Origin: Sulfuriflexus mobilis
GTDB lineage: Bacteria; Pseudomonadota; Gammaproteobacteria; AKS1
Assembly: GCF_003967195.1 (NCBI RefSeq)
Contig: NZ_AP018725.1
Coordinates: 1,302,001 to 1,366,000 of the forward strand
DNA length: 64,000 nt
Reading direction: 5' to 3'
This document shows, one piece after another, positions 21,199-31,060 of this stretch; position 1 is the first letter of the stretch, and each line of letters opens with the position of its first letter. Below the pieces are notes generated by a model, which made no database searches, was not told the DNA's origin, and saw nothing but the letters and a program-made list of their open reading frames with translations. A program made the position numbers and the translations under genes.

Positions 21199-23160
21199 AT
21201 GGAAAATATCTATCTGACAATCGTCCTTGCGCCGCTGGTCGGTTCTGTCCTCGCTGGATTGTTCGGTAAGCAGATTGGTCGCACGGCCTCACACTGGGTG
21301 ACTATTCTGGGTGTTGCGATTTCCTGCCTGTTGTCACTCTATGTCATGAAGGCCTTCCTCATGGATGGCATGCCGACCTATAACGAGAGTGTCTATACCT
21401 GGCTGGTGAGTGACGGTATTCGTTTTGAGATCGGTTTCCTCGTCGATCGCCTGACCGCTATCATGCTCGTCGTGGTGACCTTCGTCTCACTCATGGTGCA
21501 TATCTACACCATCGGTTACATGCACGAAGACCCGGGTTACCAGCGCTTCTTCAGTTACATCGCGCTGTTTACCTTCTCCATGCTGATGCTGGTGATGGCC
21601 AACAACTTCCTGCAACTGTTCTTCGGCTGGGAGGCCGTGGGCCTGGTCTCCTACCTGTTGATCGGTTTCTGGTATACCCGCGATACGGCGATCTTCGCCA
21701 ACATGAAGGCCTTCCTCGTTAATCGTGTTGGTGATTTTGGCTTTCTGCTCGGTATCGCTGCCGTACTCATGTACACGGGCTCACTGGATTACAACACGGT
21801 GTTTGCCAAGGCCCCCGAGCTGGTCGGCCAGACCATGAGCATTATCCCGGGGTATGAGTGGTCGGTAATGACCGTGATTTGCATCCTCTTGTTCATTGGT
21901 GCCATGGGCAAGTCGGCGCAAGTGCCGCTGCATGTCTGGCTGCCGGACTCGATGGAAGGCCCGACCCCGATCTCGGCCCTGATCCATGCCGCGACCATGG
22001 TCACCGCCGGTATCTTCATGGTCTCGCGTATGTCGCCATTGTTCGAGCTTTCCACCACGGCGCTGAGTTTTATCCTGGTGATCGGTGCCATCACGGCCTT
22101 GTTCATGGGTTTCCTTGGCCTGGTTCAGCACGACATCAAGCGCGTCGTTGCCTACTCAACACTGTCCCAGCTTGGTTACATGACCGTTGCCCTCGGTGCC
22201 TCGGCCTACTCGGCGGCGATCTTCCACCTGATGACACATGCCTTCTTCAAGGCCTTGCTGTTCCTCGCCGCCGGTTCGGTGATTATCGCCATGCACCACG
22301 AGCAGGATATGCGCAAGATGGGTGGTCTGAAGAAATACATGCCGATCACCTACTGGACCTCCTTGGTCGGTTCGCTGGCCCTGATTGGTTTCCCGGGCTT
22401 CGCCGGTTTCTTCTCCAAGGATACGATTATCGAGGCCGTACATGCCTCGACGATCCCTGGCAGTGATTTTGCTTTCTTCGCCGTATTGACCGGTGTCTTT
22501 ATTACTGCCTTGTACAGCTTCCGCATGTTCTTCCTCGTCTTCCATGGTAAAGAACGCATGGATGAACATACCCGCGAGCACCTGCATGAAACCCCGGCCG
22601 TGGTCACCGTGCCGTTGATCCTGCTGGCGATCCCTTCAGTGATTGCCGGTTATGTGATCGGTGACGTGGTCTTCGGTGATTACTTCGGCAAGGCCATCTA
22701 TGTCGCGGCCGAGCACGATGTCTTGGCCAGGCTCGGTGACGACTATCACGGCGTCTGGGGTTTTGTCTGGCATGGTATGCAGGGCCCGGCGTTCTTATTA
22801 GCGATGGCGGGGCTATTCAGTGCCTGGTTCATCTATATGAAGCGCCCGCAGATTGCCGATATGGCGGAGCAGAAGTTGTCGCTCCTGCACAAGCTGCTTG
22901 AGCGCAAGTACTTCATGGACGACCTGTATATCAACATCTTTGCCGCGGGTGGTCGTTCTACCGGCAAGGCCTTCTGGAAGTTTGGTGATGTGAAGATCAT
23001 CGATGGCCTGCTGGTTAACGGCAGTGCCGCCGCCATCGGCTGGTTTGCCTCCGTGGCCCGTCGTGTCCAGACCGGTTATCTGTATCACTATGCCTTTGCC
23101 ATGATTGTGGGCCTGCTGCTGCTCATCAGCTGGGTATTGATAGGGGCCTTAGGAAAATAA
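21199..23160 (+). CDS. nuoL: NADH-quinone oxidoreductase subunit L
   Basis: Distal antiporter-like proton-pumping subunit (ND5). The 653-residue protein shows the Mrp-antiporter core: FFGWEAVGLVSYLLIGFWY with the key glutamate, SAQVPLHVWLPDSMEGPTP with the catalytic lysine nearby, ALIHAATMVTAGIFMV and HDIKRVVAYSTLSQLGYM. The C-terminal part contains the long lateral helix region that spans the membrane arm. Three bases separate it from nuoM. Confidence 0.98.
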   Translation: MENIYLTIVLAPLVGSVLAGLFGKQIGRTASHWVTILGVAISCLLSLYVMKAFLMDGMPTYNESVYTWLVSDGIRFEIGFLVDRLTAIMLVVVTFVSLMVHIYTIGYMHEDPGYQRFFSYIALFTFSMLMLVMANNFLQLFFGWEAVGLVSYLLIGFWYTRDTAIFANMKAFLVNRVGDFGFLLGIAAVLMYTGSLDYNTVFAKAPELVGQTMSIIPGYEWSVMTVICILLFIGAMGKSAQVPLHVWLPDSMEGPTPISALIHAATMVTAGIFMVSRMSPLFELSTTALSFILVIGAITALFMGFLGLVQHDIKRVVAYSTLSQLGYMTVALGASAYSAAIFHLMTHAFFKALLFLAAGSVIIAMHHEQDMRKMGGLKKYMPITYWTSLVGSLALIGFPGFAGFFSKDTIIEAVHASTIPGSDFAFFAVLTGVFITALYSFRMFFLVFHGKERMDEHTREHLHETPAVVTVPLILLAIPSVIAGYVIGDVVFGDYFGKAIYVAAEHDVLARLGDDYHGVWGFVWHGMQGPAFLLAMAGLFSAWFIYMKRPQIADMAEQKLSLLHKLLERKYFMDDLYINIFAAGGRSTGKAFWKFGDVKIIDGLLVNGSAAAIGWFASVARRVQTGYLYHYAFAMIVGLLLLISWVLIGALGK

Positions 23161-23163
23161 CGC

Positions 23164-24678
23164 ATGTTTACTGATTTACCATTACTCAGCCTGGTTATCT
23201 GGGTGCCGATTCTCGGTGGCCTGTTTGTTCTGGCCGTCGGCGACAAAGACCCATGGGGGGCACGTCCGGTCGCCTTGATCGTGTCGTTGCTGACCTTCCT
23301 GCTCAGTATCCCGCTTTACACGGGTTTTGATACCACCACCGCCTCGATGCAGTTTGTCGAGCAGGCACCGTGGATTGAGACCTTTGGTATTCAGTACTAC
23401 CTCGGTGTCGATGGCATCTCCATGCCGTTGATCCTGTTGACCACCTTCATCATGATCCTGGTCGTGCTGGCCGGCTGGCAGGTGATCCAGAAACGTGTGG
23501 CACAGTACATGGCCGCCTTCCTGATCATGGAAGGTCTAATGAACGGTGTGTTTGCCGCGCTCGACGCCATTCTCTTCTATGTATTCTGGGAAGGTATGCT
23601 TATACCGATGTTCCTGATCATCGGGATCTGGGGTGGGGCACGGCGTGTTTATGCAACCATCAAGTTCTTCCTCTATACCTTCCTTGGTTCGGTGTTGATG
23701 CTGGTCGCACTCATTTATATGTATTACCAGACCAACAGCTTCGATATCCTTGCCTTCCACGACCTGAAGCTGGGTATGCCGGAACAGGTGCTGATCTTTC
23801 TCGCCTTCCTCACCGCCTTCGCGGTGAAGGTGCCGATGTGGCCGGTGCACACCTGGTTGCCGGACGCGCATGTTGAGGCACCTACGGGCGGTTCGGTGGT
23901 GCTGGCGGCGATCATGCTCAAGGTCGGTGGTTACGGTTTCCTGCGTTTTAGTCTGCCGATCGCCCCGGATGCCAGCCATAGCCTGGACTGGTTGATCATC
24001 GGCATGTCGCTGATTGCCGTGGTCTACATTGGCTTTGTGGCCCTGGTGCAGCGTGACATGAAAAAGCTCATTGCCTACTCCTCAATTGCCCACATGGGCT
24101 TTGTGACGCTCGGCTTATTCCTGTCCTTCAGCATCTTCGAGGCCACCGGTAGTTACAGTGGGGCCGCGCTGGGTATGGAAGGCGCCATGATCCAGATGAT
24201 CTCGCACGGCTTCATCTCCGGCGCGATGTTCCTCTGTGTTGGTGTCATGTACGACCGCATGCACAGCCGCGAGATCGCCGATTACGGCGGTGTCATCAAC
24301 ACCATGCCAAAGTTCGGTGCCTTCATGGTGCTGTTCGCGATGGCCAATGCCGGTTTGCCGGGGACCTCGGGTTTTGTCGGTGAGTTCATGGTCATCCTCG
24401 CCAGCTTCAAGGCCAGCTTCTGGATTGCCTTCCTCGCGGGCACCACCCTGATTCTTGGCGCGGCCTATACCTTGTGGATGGTCAAGCGCGTCATCTTTGG
24501 CAAGGTCGCCAATGATAAGGTCGCCGCCTTAACGGATATCAATAACCGTGAATTCCTGATCCTGGGCGTACTGGCAATTGCCGTACTGTTGTTCGGCGTC
24601 TGGCCCAATCCGCTGGTTGAGGTAATGCACGTAACTATAGACAACCTGCTGCAGCATATTGCGCAGTCCAAGCTGTGA
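23164..24678 (+). CDS. nuoM: NADH-quinone oxidoreductase subunit M
   Basis: Central antiporter-like proton-pumping subunit (ND4), 504 residues, about 14 helices. Characteristic segments are [21 protein letters not shown] with the membrane glutamate, [20 protein letters not shown] with lysine, [17 protein letters not shown] and [21 protein letters not shown]. The stop is 16 bp before the nuoN ATG. Confidence 0.98.
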   Translation: MFTDLPLLSLVIWVPILGGLFVLAVGDKDPWGARPVALIVSLLTFLLSIPLYTGFDTTTASMQFVEQAPWIETFGIQYYLGVDGISMPLILLTTFIMILVVLAGWQVIQKRVAQYMAAFLIMEGLMNGVFAALDAILFYVFWEGMLIPMFLIIGIWGGARRVYATIKFFLYTFLGSVLMLVALIYMYYQTNSFDILAFHDLKLGMPEQVLIFLAFLTAFAVKVPMWPVHTWLPDAHVEAPTGGSVVLAAIMLKVGGYGFLRFSLPIAPDASHSLDWLIIGMSLIAVVYIGFVALVQRDMKKLIAYSSIAHMGFVTLGLFLSFSIFEATGSYSGAALGMEGAMIQMISHGFISGAMFLCVGVMYDRMHSREIADYGGVINTMPKFGAFMVLFAMANAGLPGTSGFVGEFMVILASFKASFWIAFLAGTTLILGAAYTLWMVKRVIFGKVANDKVAALTDINNREFLILGVLAIAVLLFGVWPNPLVEVMHVTIDNLLQHIAQSKL

Positions 24679-24694
24679 CAGGAGTAGGGCGAAG

Positions 24695-26140
24695 ATGACG
24701 ACAACATTCACCATGCCGGATTTTGCACTGGCCGCACCAGAGATATACATGCTCAGCATGGCCTGCGTGGTTCTTGTCGCTGACCTGTTTATCAGCGACA
24801 AGAATCGTGTAGTGACTTACATGCTGACCCAGCTGACCCTGCTCGGGGCCGTGTTGCTTACCATTATGGGTGCACCGGCCGAGACCCGCTTCACCTTTGG
24901 CGGCATGTATGTCAGTGATGACCTGTCTACAGTATTGAAGACGGTTATCTATATCGTTACGGGTTTTGTCTTCCTTTACTCACGTGATTACCTGCGCGAC
25001 CGCGATATATTCAAGGGCGAGTACTACGTGCTTGGCCTGTTCGGCGTGTTGGGCATGATGGTGATGGTCTCGGCACACAGCTTCCTGACGGTATACCTTG
25101 GCCTGGAGTTACTCTCCCTGTCGTTGTATGCCATGGTCGCCTTCCGTCGTGATTCCTTGAGCGCTTCTGAGGCGGCGATGAAATATTTCATCCTTGGTGC
25201 CCTGGCCTCGGGTATGTTGCTCTATGGTATCTCGATGATATATGGCGCGACCGGTACACTGGATATTTCCAAGCTGAGTGCCGGGATAGCGGCGCGCGGC
25301 ACTGACGACATCGTGCTGATCTTTGGCCTGGTCTTTATTGTCGTTGGCCTGGCCTTCAAACTCGGCGCGGTGCCGTTCCATATGTGGATCCCGGATGTTT
25401 ACCAGGGCGCGCCGACCTCGGTGACGATGTATATCGGCAGTGCGCCGAAGATCGCCGGTTTCGCCCTGGTCATGCGTGTGCTGGCCGAAGGCCTGGGTGA
25501 TCTGCATGGTGGCTGGCAGGACATGCTCGTCATCCTCGCCGTGCTGTCACTCGCGGTGGGTAATATTATTGCCCTGGCGCAGACCAATTTGAAGCGTATG
25601 CTGGCCTACTCGACCATTTCGCATGTCGGCTTCCTGTTGCTCGGTATCCTCTCGGGCACCAAGGCCGGTTATTCCGCCTCGCTGTTCTACATCATCACCT
25701 ACGCGGCGACCGCAGCCGGTGGCTTTGCCATGGTGATCCTGCTCAGTCGTCGTGGTTTCGAGGCCGAGAACCTGGATGACCTGAAGGGCCTGAATGAACG
25801 CAGTCCCTGGCTGGCCCTGATGATGTTGTTGCTGATGTTCTCCATGGCCGGGGTACCGCCTACTGTCGGTTTTTATGCGAAGCTGATCGTGCTGAAGTCG
25901 GTGATCGATATCCAGATGGCCTGGCTGGCGATCGTGGCCGTGCTGTTCTCGGTAATAGGCGCCTTTTACTATCTGCGCGTGGTCAAACTCATGTACTTTG
26001 ATGCCCCGGCAGAGAATGCCGAGGTTATCCACATGCGTGCCGACACAAATATCGCCTTCAGTGTCAATGCATTAGCCGTGCTCTATTTAGGCATACTCCC
26101 GGGTGGCCTGCTGGCACTTTGTACTGCAACCTTGTCCTGA
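24695..26140 (+). CDS. nuoN: NADH-quinone oxidoreductase subunit N
   Basis: Third antiporter-like subunit (ND2), 481 residues. Core segments are [37 protein letters not shown] and [19 protein letters not shown], followed by [17 protein letters not shown]. The ATG at 24695 is preceded by AGGAG at a good distance; a reading frame extending further upstream overlaps nuoM and lacks such a site. It is the last canonical complex I gene; a DUF2818 gene follows 18 bp later. Confidence 0.97.
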   Translation: MTTTFTMPDFALAAPEIYMLSMACVVLVADLFISDKNRVVTYMLTQLTLLGAVLLTIMGAPAETRFTFGGMYVSDDLSTVLKTVIYIVTGFVFLYSRDYLRDRDIFKGEYYVLGLFGVLGMMVMVSAHSFLTVYLGLELLSLSLYAMVAFRRDSLSASEAAMKYFILGALASGMLLYGISMIYGATGTLDISKLSAGIAARGTDDIVLIFGLVFIVVGLAFKLGAVPFHMWIPDVYQGAPTSVTMYIGSAPKIAGFALVMRVLAEGLGDLHGGWQDMLVILAVLSLAVGNIIALAQTNLKRMLAYSTISHVGFLLLGILSGTKAGYSASLFYIITYAATAAGGFAMVILLSRRGFEAENLDDLKGLNERSPWLALMMLLLMFSMAGVPPTVGFYAKLIVLKSVIDIQMAWLAIVAVLFSVIGAFYYLRVVKLMYFDAPAENAEVIHMRADTNIAFSVNALAVLYLGILPGGLLALCTATLS

Positions 26141-26158
26141 TCAGGTATAATCCATGCT

Positions 26159-26470
26159 ATGTGGATAATTATACTTATTGTTATGGCTATTCTCGCGGCC
26201 AACCTGCCGTGGCTTAGCGAACGTCTGTTCCTGGTCAGGGACCCCGGTGAAGAAGGCAAGCGTCCCTGGATGCGTTTCCTGGAGTGGTTCATCCTCTACC
26301 TGATCATGGGGGGTATTGCGATTGCCCTGGAAATTCGTGCCACGGGTGGTACACACGCACAAGACTGGGAGTTTTATGCGGTGACTATTTGCCTGTTCCT
26401 GATCTTTGCCTTGCCCGGTTTTATCTACCGTCATGACTTGAAGCACTTGCTTGATCGTGCGCGCCGCTAG
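26159..26470 (+). CDS. DUF2818 family small membrane protein
   Basis: A 103-residue protein with three predicted membrane helices (about residues 2-18, 43-61 and 73-93). The sequence ILAANLPWLSERLFL is the DUF2818 signature. Genes of this family recur directly after nuoN in beta- and some gammaproteobacteria. Here it lies 18 bp after nuoN with no terminator between them, so it is almost certainly cotranscribed. A role as complex I assembly or accessory factor is inference from position; no function has been established to my knowledge. Confidence 0.88.
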   Translation: MWIIILIVMAILAANLPWLSERLFLVRDPGEEGKRPWMRFLEWFILYLIMGGIAIALEIRATGGTHAQDWEFYAVTICLFLIFALPGFIYRHDLKHLLDRARR

Positions 26471-26547
26471 CGGTTGCAAATAAAGGAACCTCTGCGCTGA
26501 TCCGGAGTCGTATAAAAGGATTAAACCGACGACTGAGGGAGAGCGCT

Positions 26548-27351
26548 ATGCATGGACGTCAGATTACCCGCCTGTTTTCAAGCCTGTTATTATTCCCGGC
26601 CCTGATGGCCAGTGCAGAAACCCGTCCCTGTGAGGCCGAGAGTGGCCCCAATCGTGTGGCCTTGCTGGAACTCTATACCTCGGAAGGTTGTAGCAGCTGC
26701 CCACCAGCGGATGCCTGGCTGAGCCGCCTGGAGGGGCAGGGCATTACTATGGATAAACTCGTCCCCCTGTCGCTGCATGTCGACTACTGGAACTATATCG
26801 GCTGGCGCGACCCTTATTCCTCCGCGCAATATACCGCCCGTCAACGTGAGGTGGGTCAACGCAATCGGCTGCGCAGTATCTACACCCCGCAAATGGTCCT
26901 TAATGGCCGTGATTACCGGGGCTGGAGGGGGGGAGATATCCACCGCCAGGTGACCGCGGTCAACAATCAGCCTGCCGCGGCCACTATCCAGCTAAAGTGG
27001 TCCGAGTCTGGGGAGGGCGCACAATCTTCATTGTCTATCAAACTGCGGGCAGAACTTAATGCTGAACAGGCGATTGCCCAACCGGTGGTGCATATCGCCT
27101 TATTTGAAAATCACCTGGTCAGCCACGTCGATGCCGGTGAGAACGATGGTCGCAGCCTTAAACACGATTACGTCGTTCGTCGCCTGTTCAATTACCCCTT
27201 TGCCGACGGTCGACGTGTGTTTTCCCGGCAGTTCAGTCTGCCCATGAATAAGGATTGGGATCGTGACGCACTGGGCCTGGCCGTGTTTGTGCAGGATAGC
27301 CGGCGGGGTGAGGTCCTCCAGGCCATGGCACAGGCTATTGATTGTAAATAG
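26548..27351 (+). CDS. secreted DUF1223 thioredoxin-fold protein
   Basis: A 267-residue protein with an N-terminal signal peptide (cleavage likely after LMASA near residue 23). The start of the mature region, VALLELYTSEGCSSCPPADAWL, is the DUF1223 signature and looks like a thioredoxin fold with a CSSC motif; VDYWNYIGWRDPYSS and TPQMVLNGRDYRGW are further family blocks. It is predicted periplasmic; a redox function is suggested by the CxxC motif but not known. GAGGGAGAG precedes the ATG. It is 77 bp after the DUF2818 gene and 135 bp before the sensor kinase. Confidence 0.87.
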   Translation: MHGRQITRLFSSLLLFPALMASAETRPCEAESGPNRVALLELYTSEGCSSCPPADAWLSRLEGQGITMDKLVPLSLHVDYWNYIGWRDPYSSAQYTARQREVGQRNRLRSIYTPQMVLNGRDYRGWRGGDIHRQVTAVNNQPAAATIQLKWSESGEGAQSSLSIKLRAELNAEQAIAQPVVHIALFENHLVSHVDAGENDGRSLKHDYVVRRLFNYPFADGRRVFSRQFSLPMNKDWDRDALGLAVFVQDSRRGEVLQAMAQAIDCK

Positions 27352-27486
27352 CATTCTCCCTTTTACTCACGAATATCTATAGATACTAATATACGCTAGT
27401 TACATGTTTTTAAATAAAAAAACCTGTGACAGCAAGAGAGAGTGTGCTAGGATTCTGCAAACTGCAACGTTTTCAGGAAGAGAGAC

Positions 27487-29457
27487 ATGCCGCTACGCCA
27501 AAAACTATTTCTCATCCTTGGCGTGATGACCCTGGTGCCATTACTCATCCTGCAATTCGGTGTCGTCGAACAAATCGAAGTCGATCTGGAACGACGTATT
27601 GCCGCAGAATTGCAGGGGAAATTGAGCAAGATGGGGGTCGAACTCGATACCCTGATTGAGAACCAGATGGCGCTTGCCGCCGGGCTTGCCGAAGCACCGG
27701 TTCTGCAGGATTTCAGCCATATATCCGTGGACGGTGATGATAGTCACTACGATGACATGGCCCTCGCCGTTCAGGATTTTTTCTATAACTACCAGCAACG
27801 GGTCAGGAATATTCAGGCCTTACGTTTCATGGACAGCAAGGGTAAGACCCTGGTCAAGGTCAAGGAAGGCCATCCTGTTATACCGCAACTGTATGACGAT
27901 GAACGTGAGCGTTACTTTGTGGCTGACCAGTCAAACCGTCCATTTTACAAAGCGGCAGTAAAAGACTCCGGCCGGGTATACGTATCTGACTTTGAACTTG
28001 GGCAGGTACAAAAAGATGCTGACTTCTGTCCGTCAATGATGCGTTACTCTGTACCTATACGTAATGGCCTGAATGAAGTTGAAGGCATGGTGATCCTTAA
28101 TATGTGGGGCACCCGTATCGATGAGGCTGTCAAGGCTGCGATCAGCGGTTATACCGGTAAGGCCTATATCGTTGAAGTAAATGATAAACCGCATCGCGAT
28201 GGTATTTACCTGTTCCATGAAGATAATAAACAACGCTTCGCCAATCAATTGGGAACGAATTACCGTTTCTCTACTGACCTGGGTGAGAAACCCTGGCAGC
28301 GGATCAGGAATGCATTGGCGCCGGGTTATATGCTCATGGATGATGGGCGTATGTTCTTCTATCAGCACTATTCTCCTTACCAGGACAAACGATCTTCATG
28401 GGTACTGATAATTGAAACCTCTTACGACGAGGTGTTTGCACCCATTAAAAAAATTCGTTCAACGATCTGGTTATTAGTGGCGGTATTGTTGTTGCTTAGC
28501 CTGATGATGGCGCGCTGGGTCGCCTCGCGGATGGCAAGGCCGGTGCAGGACCTGGCGCAGACGATAACCCGTTATGCCGATGGCGAAAGTAGTGCGCGCT
28601 ATCGGGATAAGGAGCGCATTGACGAGATTGGTATTGTTGGCAAGGCCTTTAATTATCTGTGTAGTACGCTTGAACGCACGCGCGATGAGCGTGATAAGGC
28701 AGTTCAGTCAGTTTGCCAGTCGGAAAGGCTGGCCGCCGTCGGGCAGATGGCTGCTGGCATCGGGCATGAGATCAATAACCCCTTAATGAATATTATGTCA
28801 TTGGCAAAGTTGATTGAGGAAGCTGTTGCGGAATACGATGACGCGGAAATCAAGGCTGATTTGAAAACCTTGCAGGAAGAAGGTGGGCGTTGCGCAAGGA
28901 TTGTTCAGGGGATTCTGAAATTTGCCCGTGCCAGCGAACCCAGTTACGAAAGTTTCCAGCTTGGTGTCTTAATGCATGACACGATCAGGTTGCTACGTCA
29001 CCGTGCCGATGCGGCCTCACTGAAGATTGAGACTGATATCGAAGAGGGTATTGACATGCAGGGCGACCCCAATCAGCTGCAACAAGTGTTTGTAAACGTC
29101 ATCCTTAATGCGATTCATGCCTCTTATACGGGAGGCATGATCAAGGTTATGGTTTGCCGTAAAGGTGAGAAAGCCCGTGTCGAAATTTCTGATCAGGGTA
29201 AAGGTATCCCGGAACAGGAGATGCCCCGGGTATTCAATCCATTTTATTCCACTAAGCCGGAAGGCCAGGGCACCGGGCTGGGGTTGGCAGTGAGTTACGG
29301 CATTATTAATAAGCACGGCGGCCATATTAGTATCGAAAGCGAGATAGAAGAAGGTACCTGTGTACGCATTGACTTACCCCTGGTAGGTATGCCAGCCGAG
29401 AGTATTGAAAAAGACGAATTAAAAACAATGAGGGAGTTAAAACGTGCAGGCGGATAG
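27487..29457 (+). CDS. membrane sensor histidine kinase, NtrB/ZraS-like with Cache-type periplasmic domain
   Basis: A 656-residue kinase. TM1 spans about 7-28 and TM2 about 325-345, bracketing a ~290-residue periplasmic region whose blocks (RVYVSDFELGQV, MRYSVPIRNG, GMVILNMWG) resemble double-Cache sensor domains. A HAMP segment (ARPVQDLAQTITRYADGES) leads to the HisKA box AAGIGHEINNPLMNI with phosphorylatable H427, then the N-box (VNVILNAIHASY), DQGKGIPEQ and GTGLGLAVSYG of the HATPase domain. Its end overlaps the response regulator start by 14 bp, so the two genes are a coupled two-component system. The ligand is unknown. AGGAAGAGAG is the ribosome site. Confidence 0.93.
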   Translation: MPLRQKLFLILGVMTLVPLLILQFGVVEQIEVDLERRIAAELQGKLSKMGVELDTLIENQMALAAGLAEAPVLQDFSHISVDGDDSHYDDMALAVQDFFYNYQQRVRNIQALRFMDSKGKTLVKVKEGHPVIPQLYDDERERYFVADQSNRPFYKAAVKDSGRVYVSDFELGQVQKDADFCPSMMRYSVPIRNGLNEVEGMVILNMWGTRIDEAVKAAISGYTGKAYIVEVNDKPHRDGIYLFHEDNKQRFANQLGTNYRFSTDLGEKPWQRIRNALAPGYMLMDDGRMFFYQHYSPYQDKRSSWVLIIETSYDEVFAPIKKIRSTIWLLVAVLLLLSLMMARWVASRMARPVQDLAQTITRYADGESSARYRDKERIDEIGIVGKAFNYLCSTLERTRDERDKAVQSVCQSERLAAVGQMAAGIGHEINNPLMNIMSLAKLIEEAVAEYDDAEIKADLKTLQEEGGRCARIVQGILKFARASEPSYESFQLGVLMHDTIRLLRHRADAASLKIETDIEEGIDMQGDPNQLQQVFVNVILNAIHASYTGGMIKVMVCRKGEKARVEISDQGKGIPEQEMPRVFNPFYSTKPEGQGTGLGLAVSYGIINKHGGHISIESEIEEGTCVRIDLPLVGMPAESIEKDELKTMRELKRAGG

Positions 29458-30811
29458 TATAAAAATTTTATTTGTCGATGATGATCCGGTTACCTGCAAG
29501 GTTATGCAACGCCAGTGTGGCAAGGTCGGTTATGATTGCCGTGTTTTCCAGTCGCCACTTGAGTGTCTGGACAAATTCGCCAGTTCGGGTGCCGATATTG
29601 TTGTAACCGATTTGCGCATGCCTGAAATGAATGGTTTTGACCTGCTTACCGAGTTGCGAAATATTGATCCAGAGATACCGGTAATGGTCATGACCGGGCA
29701 TTCCTCGGTTGAAAATGCCGTCGAGGCCATGAAGCGCGGTGCGGCCGACTTTATTAAAAAGCCTTTTGATTTTGACGAGTTCAAGTTAACCCTTGAACGT
29801 ACCATTGAGGCACAGCGACTAAAGAAGGAAAATAAATTACTCAAGAAACGCCTGCGTCGTTCGGGTAACCGCTTTGGTATGATTGGTGACAGTCCGATAA
29901 TGCGTTCACTCTTTACCAAGATCGAGAAAGTCGCCGAGGTAAGTTGTAACGTTATCATTACGGGTGAATCCGGTACGGGTAAGGAACTGGTTGCCCATGC
30001 CTTGCACGAGTATAGCCCACGTAAAGATTGCCCACTGGTGGTGATTGATTGCGGGGCGTTGACCGAGACGCTGCTTGAATCTGAACTATTTGGCCATGAA
30101 AAGGGGGCCTTTACCGGGGCCAACCAGCGTAAACAGGGCCTCATGGAGCAAGCCAGTGGCGGGACCTTGTTCTTTGACGAGGTGTGTAACATCTCTGACA
30201 CCATGCAGATGAAACTCATGCGAGCGATCGAAGATCAACGTGTCACCCGTGTTGGTGGCACCAAGTCGACAGCAATCGACCTGCGCATTGTCGCGGCGAC
30301 CAACCGCAACCTGGAGTCTCTGGTCGAAGATGGTAGTTTTCGCCATGATTTCTACCATCGCCTCAACGTCGTCAACATACGTGTACCGTCACTGGACGAA
30401 CGGCGCGAGGATATCCCGTCACTGGTCGAGTATTTCGTTGAGGATTTTGTCACCAAGTACAACCGTAATGTTAGTGGTTTCGACAGCCTCTCCATGAAAC
30501 GTCTTTGTGATGCACCCTGGCCGGGCAATATACGTGAGCTACGCAATACCATTGAGCGTTGCGTGATCCTCTCTGATGGGCCTGTACTGACCTGGGCAGA
30601 GGACATGGCCGAGGTAGAAGACACGGCCGTCTTTAGTGAAGGTTTCTTCGATGGTTCGAGTTTTGTGACCCTCGACGAGTTGGAAGAGGCCTATATCAGC
30701 CACGTCTTAAGCCATGCCAAGGGTAAAAAGACCTATGCTGCACAAATCCTTGGCATTGACAAAACTACCCTGTGGCGAAAACTGAAAAAGGCGAACGGGG
30801 CCCCTCACTGA
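29444..30811 (+). CDS. sigma54-dependent response regulator, NtrC family
   Basis: A 455-residue activator that starts with GTG inside the end of the kinase gene. Domains in order: receiver with ILFVDDDP and phospho-acceptor D56 in VVTDLRMPEMNG; AAA+ sigma54-interaction domain with Walker A GESGTGKE (about 174-181), the sigma54-contact loop GAFTGA (221-226), Walker B GTLFFDEV and arginine-rich sensor segments; C-terminal Fis-type helix-turn-helix (about 430-452, YAAQILGIDKTTLWRKLKK). The intact GAFTGA loop predicts a true sigma54 activator. Two sigma54-like promoters lie in the 250-bp gap downstream, ahead of the DsrE-like gene, which is the probable target. Confidence 0.94.
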   Translation: MQADSIKILFVDDDPVTCKVMQRQCGKVGYDCRVFQSPLECLDKFASSGADIVVTDLRMPEMNGFDLLTELRNIDPEIPVMVMTGHSSVENAVEAMKRGAADFIKKPFDFDEFKLTLERTIEAQRLKKENKLLKKRLRRSGNRFGMIGDSPIMRSLFTKIEKVAEVSCNVIITGESGTGKELVAHALHEYSPRKDCPLVVIDCGALTETLLESELFGHEKGAFTGANQRKQGLMEQASGGTLFFDEVCNISDTMQMKLMRAIEDQRVTRVGGTKSTAIDLRIVAATNRNLESLVEDGSFRHDFYHRLNVVNIRVPSLDERREDIPSLVEYFVEDFVTKYNRNVSGFDSLSMKRLCDAPWPGNIRELRNTIERCVILSDGPVLTWAEDMAEVEDTAVFSEGFFDGSSFVTLDELEEAYISHVLSHAKGKKTYAAQILGIDKTTLWRKLKKANGAPH

Positions 30812-30823
30812 GGGGTGTATTTT
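30801..30823 (+). terminator. weak hairpin at the end of the response-regulator gene
   Basis: CCCCTC-ACT-GAGGGG forms a six-pair stem overlapping the stop codon, followed by TGTATTTT. The T tract is interrupted, so it may be only a weak terminator. Confidence 0.4.
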
Positions 30824-30834
30824 ACAACTATTAG

Positions 30835-30850
30835 TGGCTGAAACATTGCA
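30835..30850 (+). promoter_or_regulatory. sigma54-type promoter (-24/-12) upstream of the DsrE-like gene
   Basis: TGGCTGAAACATTGCA has the -24 TGGC and -12 TTGCA elements, with exactly 10 bases between the invariant GG and GC. It lies 24 bp after the gene for an NtrC-family activator and about 210 bp upstream of the DsrE-like gene, giving an expected start near 30861. Assigned by consensus match plus context. Confidence 0.65.
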
Positions 30851-30872
30851 AAATGCACCAAAATTATTTCTG

Positions 30873-30896
30873 TTGTGAATAAACTTATAATCACAA
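30873..30896. promoter_or_regulatory. TTGTGA-N12-TCACAA dyad
   Basis: Perfect six-base inverted repeats (30873-30878 and 30891-30896) separated by 12 AT-rich bases, just downstream of the first sigma54-like promoter. The half-site resembles TGTGA, but the spacing is six bases too long for a CRP site. It may be a binding site for another dimeric regulator. Confidence 0.35.
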
Positions 30897-30956
30897 AACT
30901 ATTATAACAACTTGAAATAAAAGGAATAATAAGCCCTTGCGCTGGGGGCGAACTCA

Positions 30957-30972
30957 TGGAATAGTATTTGCA
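30957..30972 (+). promoter_or_regulatory. second, weaker sigma54-like promoter
   Basis: TGGAATAGTATTTGCA keeps the GG and GC with 10-base spacing and a TTGCA -12 element, but the -24 region deviates (TGGA rather than TGGC). Expected start is near 30983, inside a 14-bp tandem repeat and about 78 bp before the DsrE-like ATG. Confidence 0.45.
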
Positions 30973-30973
30973 C

Positions 30974-31001
30974 CGTTATCGGTGCTACGTTATCGGAGCT
31001 A
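30974..31001. repeat. 14-bp tandem repeat in the DsrE-like gene leader
   Basis: Two adjacent copies of CGTTATCGGTGCTA (30974-30987) and CGTTATCGGAGCTA (30988-31001), differing at one base. They begin two bases after the second sigma54-like promoter. They may be a tandem regulator site or a local slippage duplication. Confidence 0.7.
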
Positions 31002-31060
31002 TAAAATGATTACAAGACAACAATATTGTTGATTTGGGAAACGAGAGAGGAGAAGTAATA

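Noticed and set aside
30873-30896. Crp-like site (TGTGA ... TCACA)
   Set aside because: The half-sites are separated by 12 bases rather than the six of a Crp consensus, so it is listed only as an unassigned dyad.
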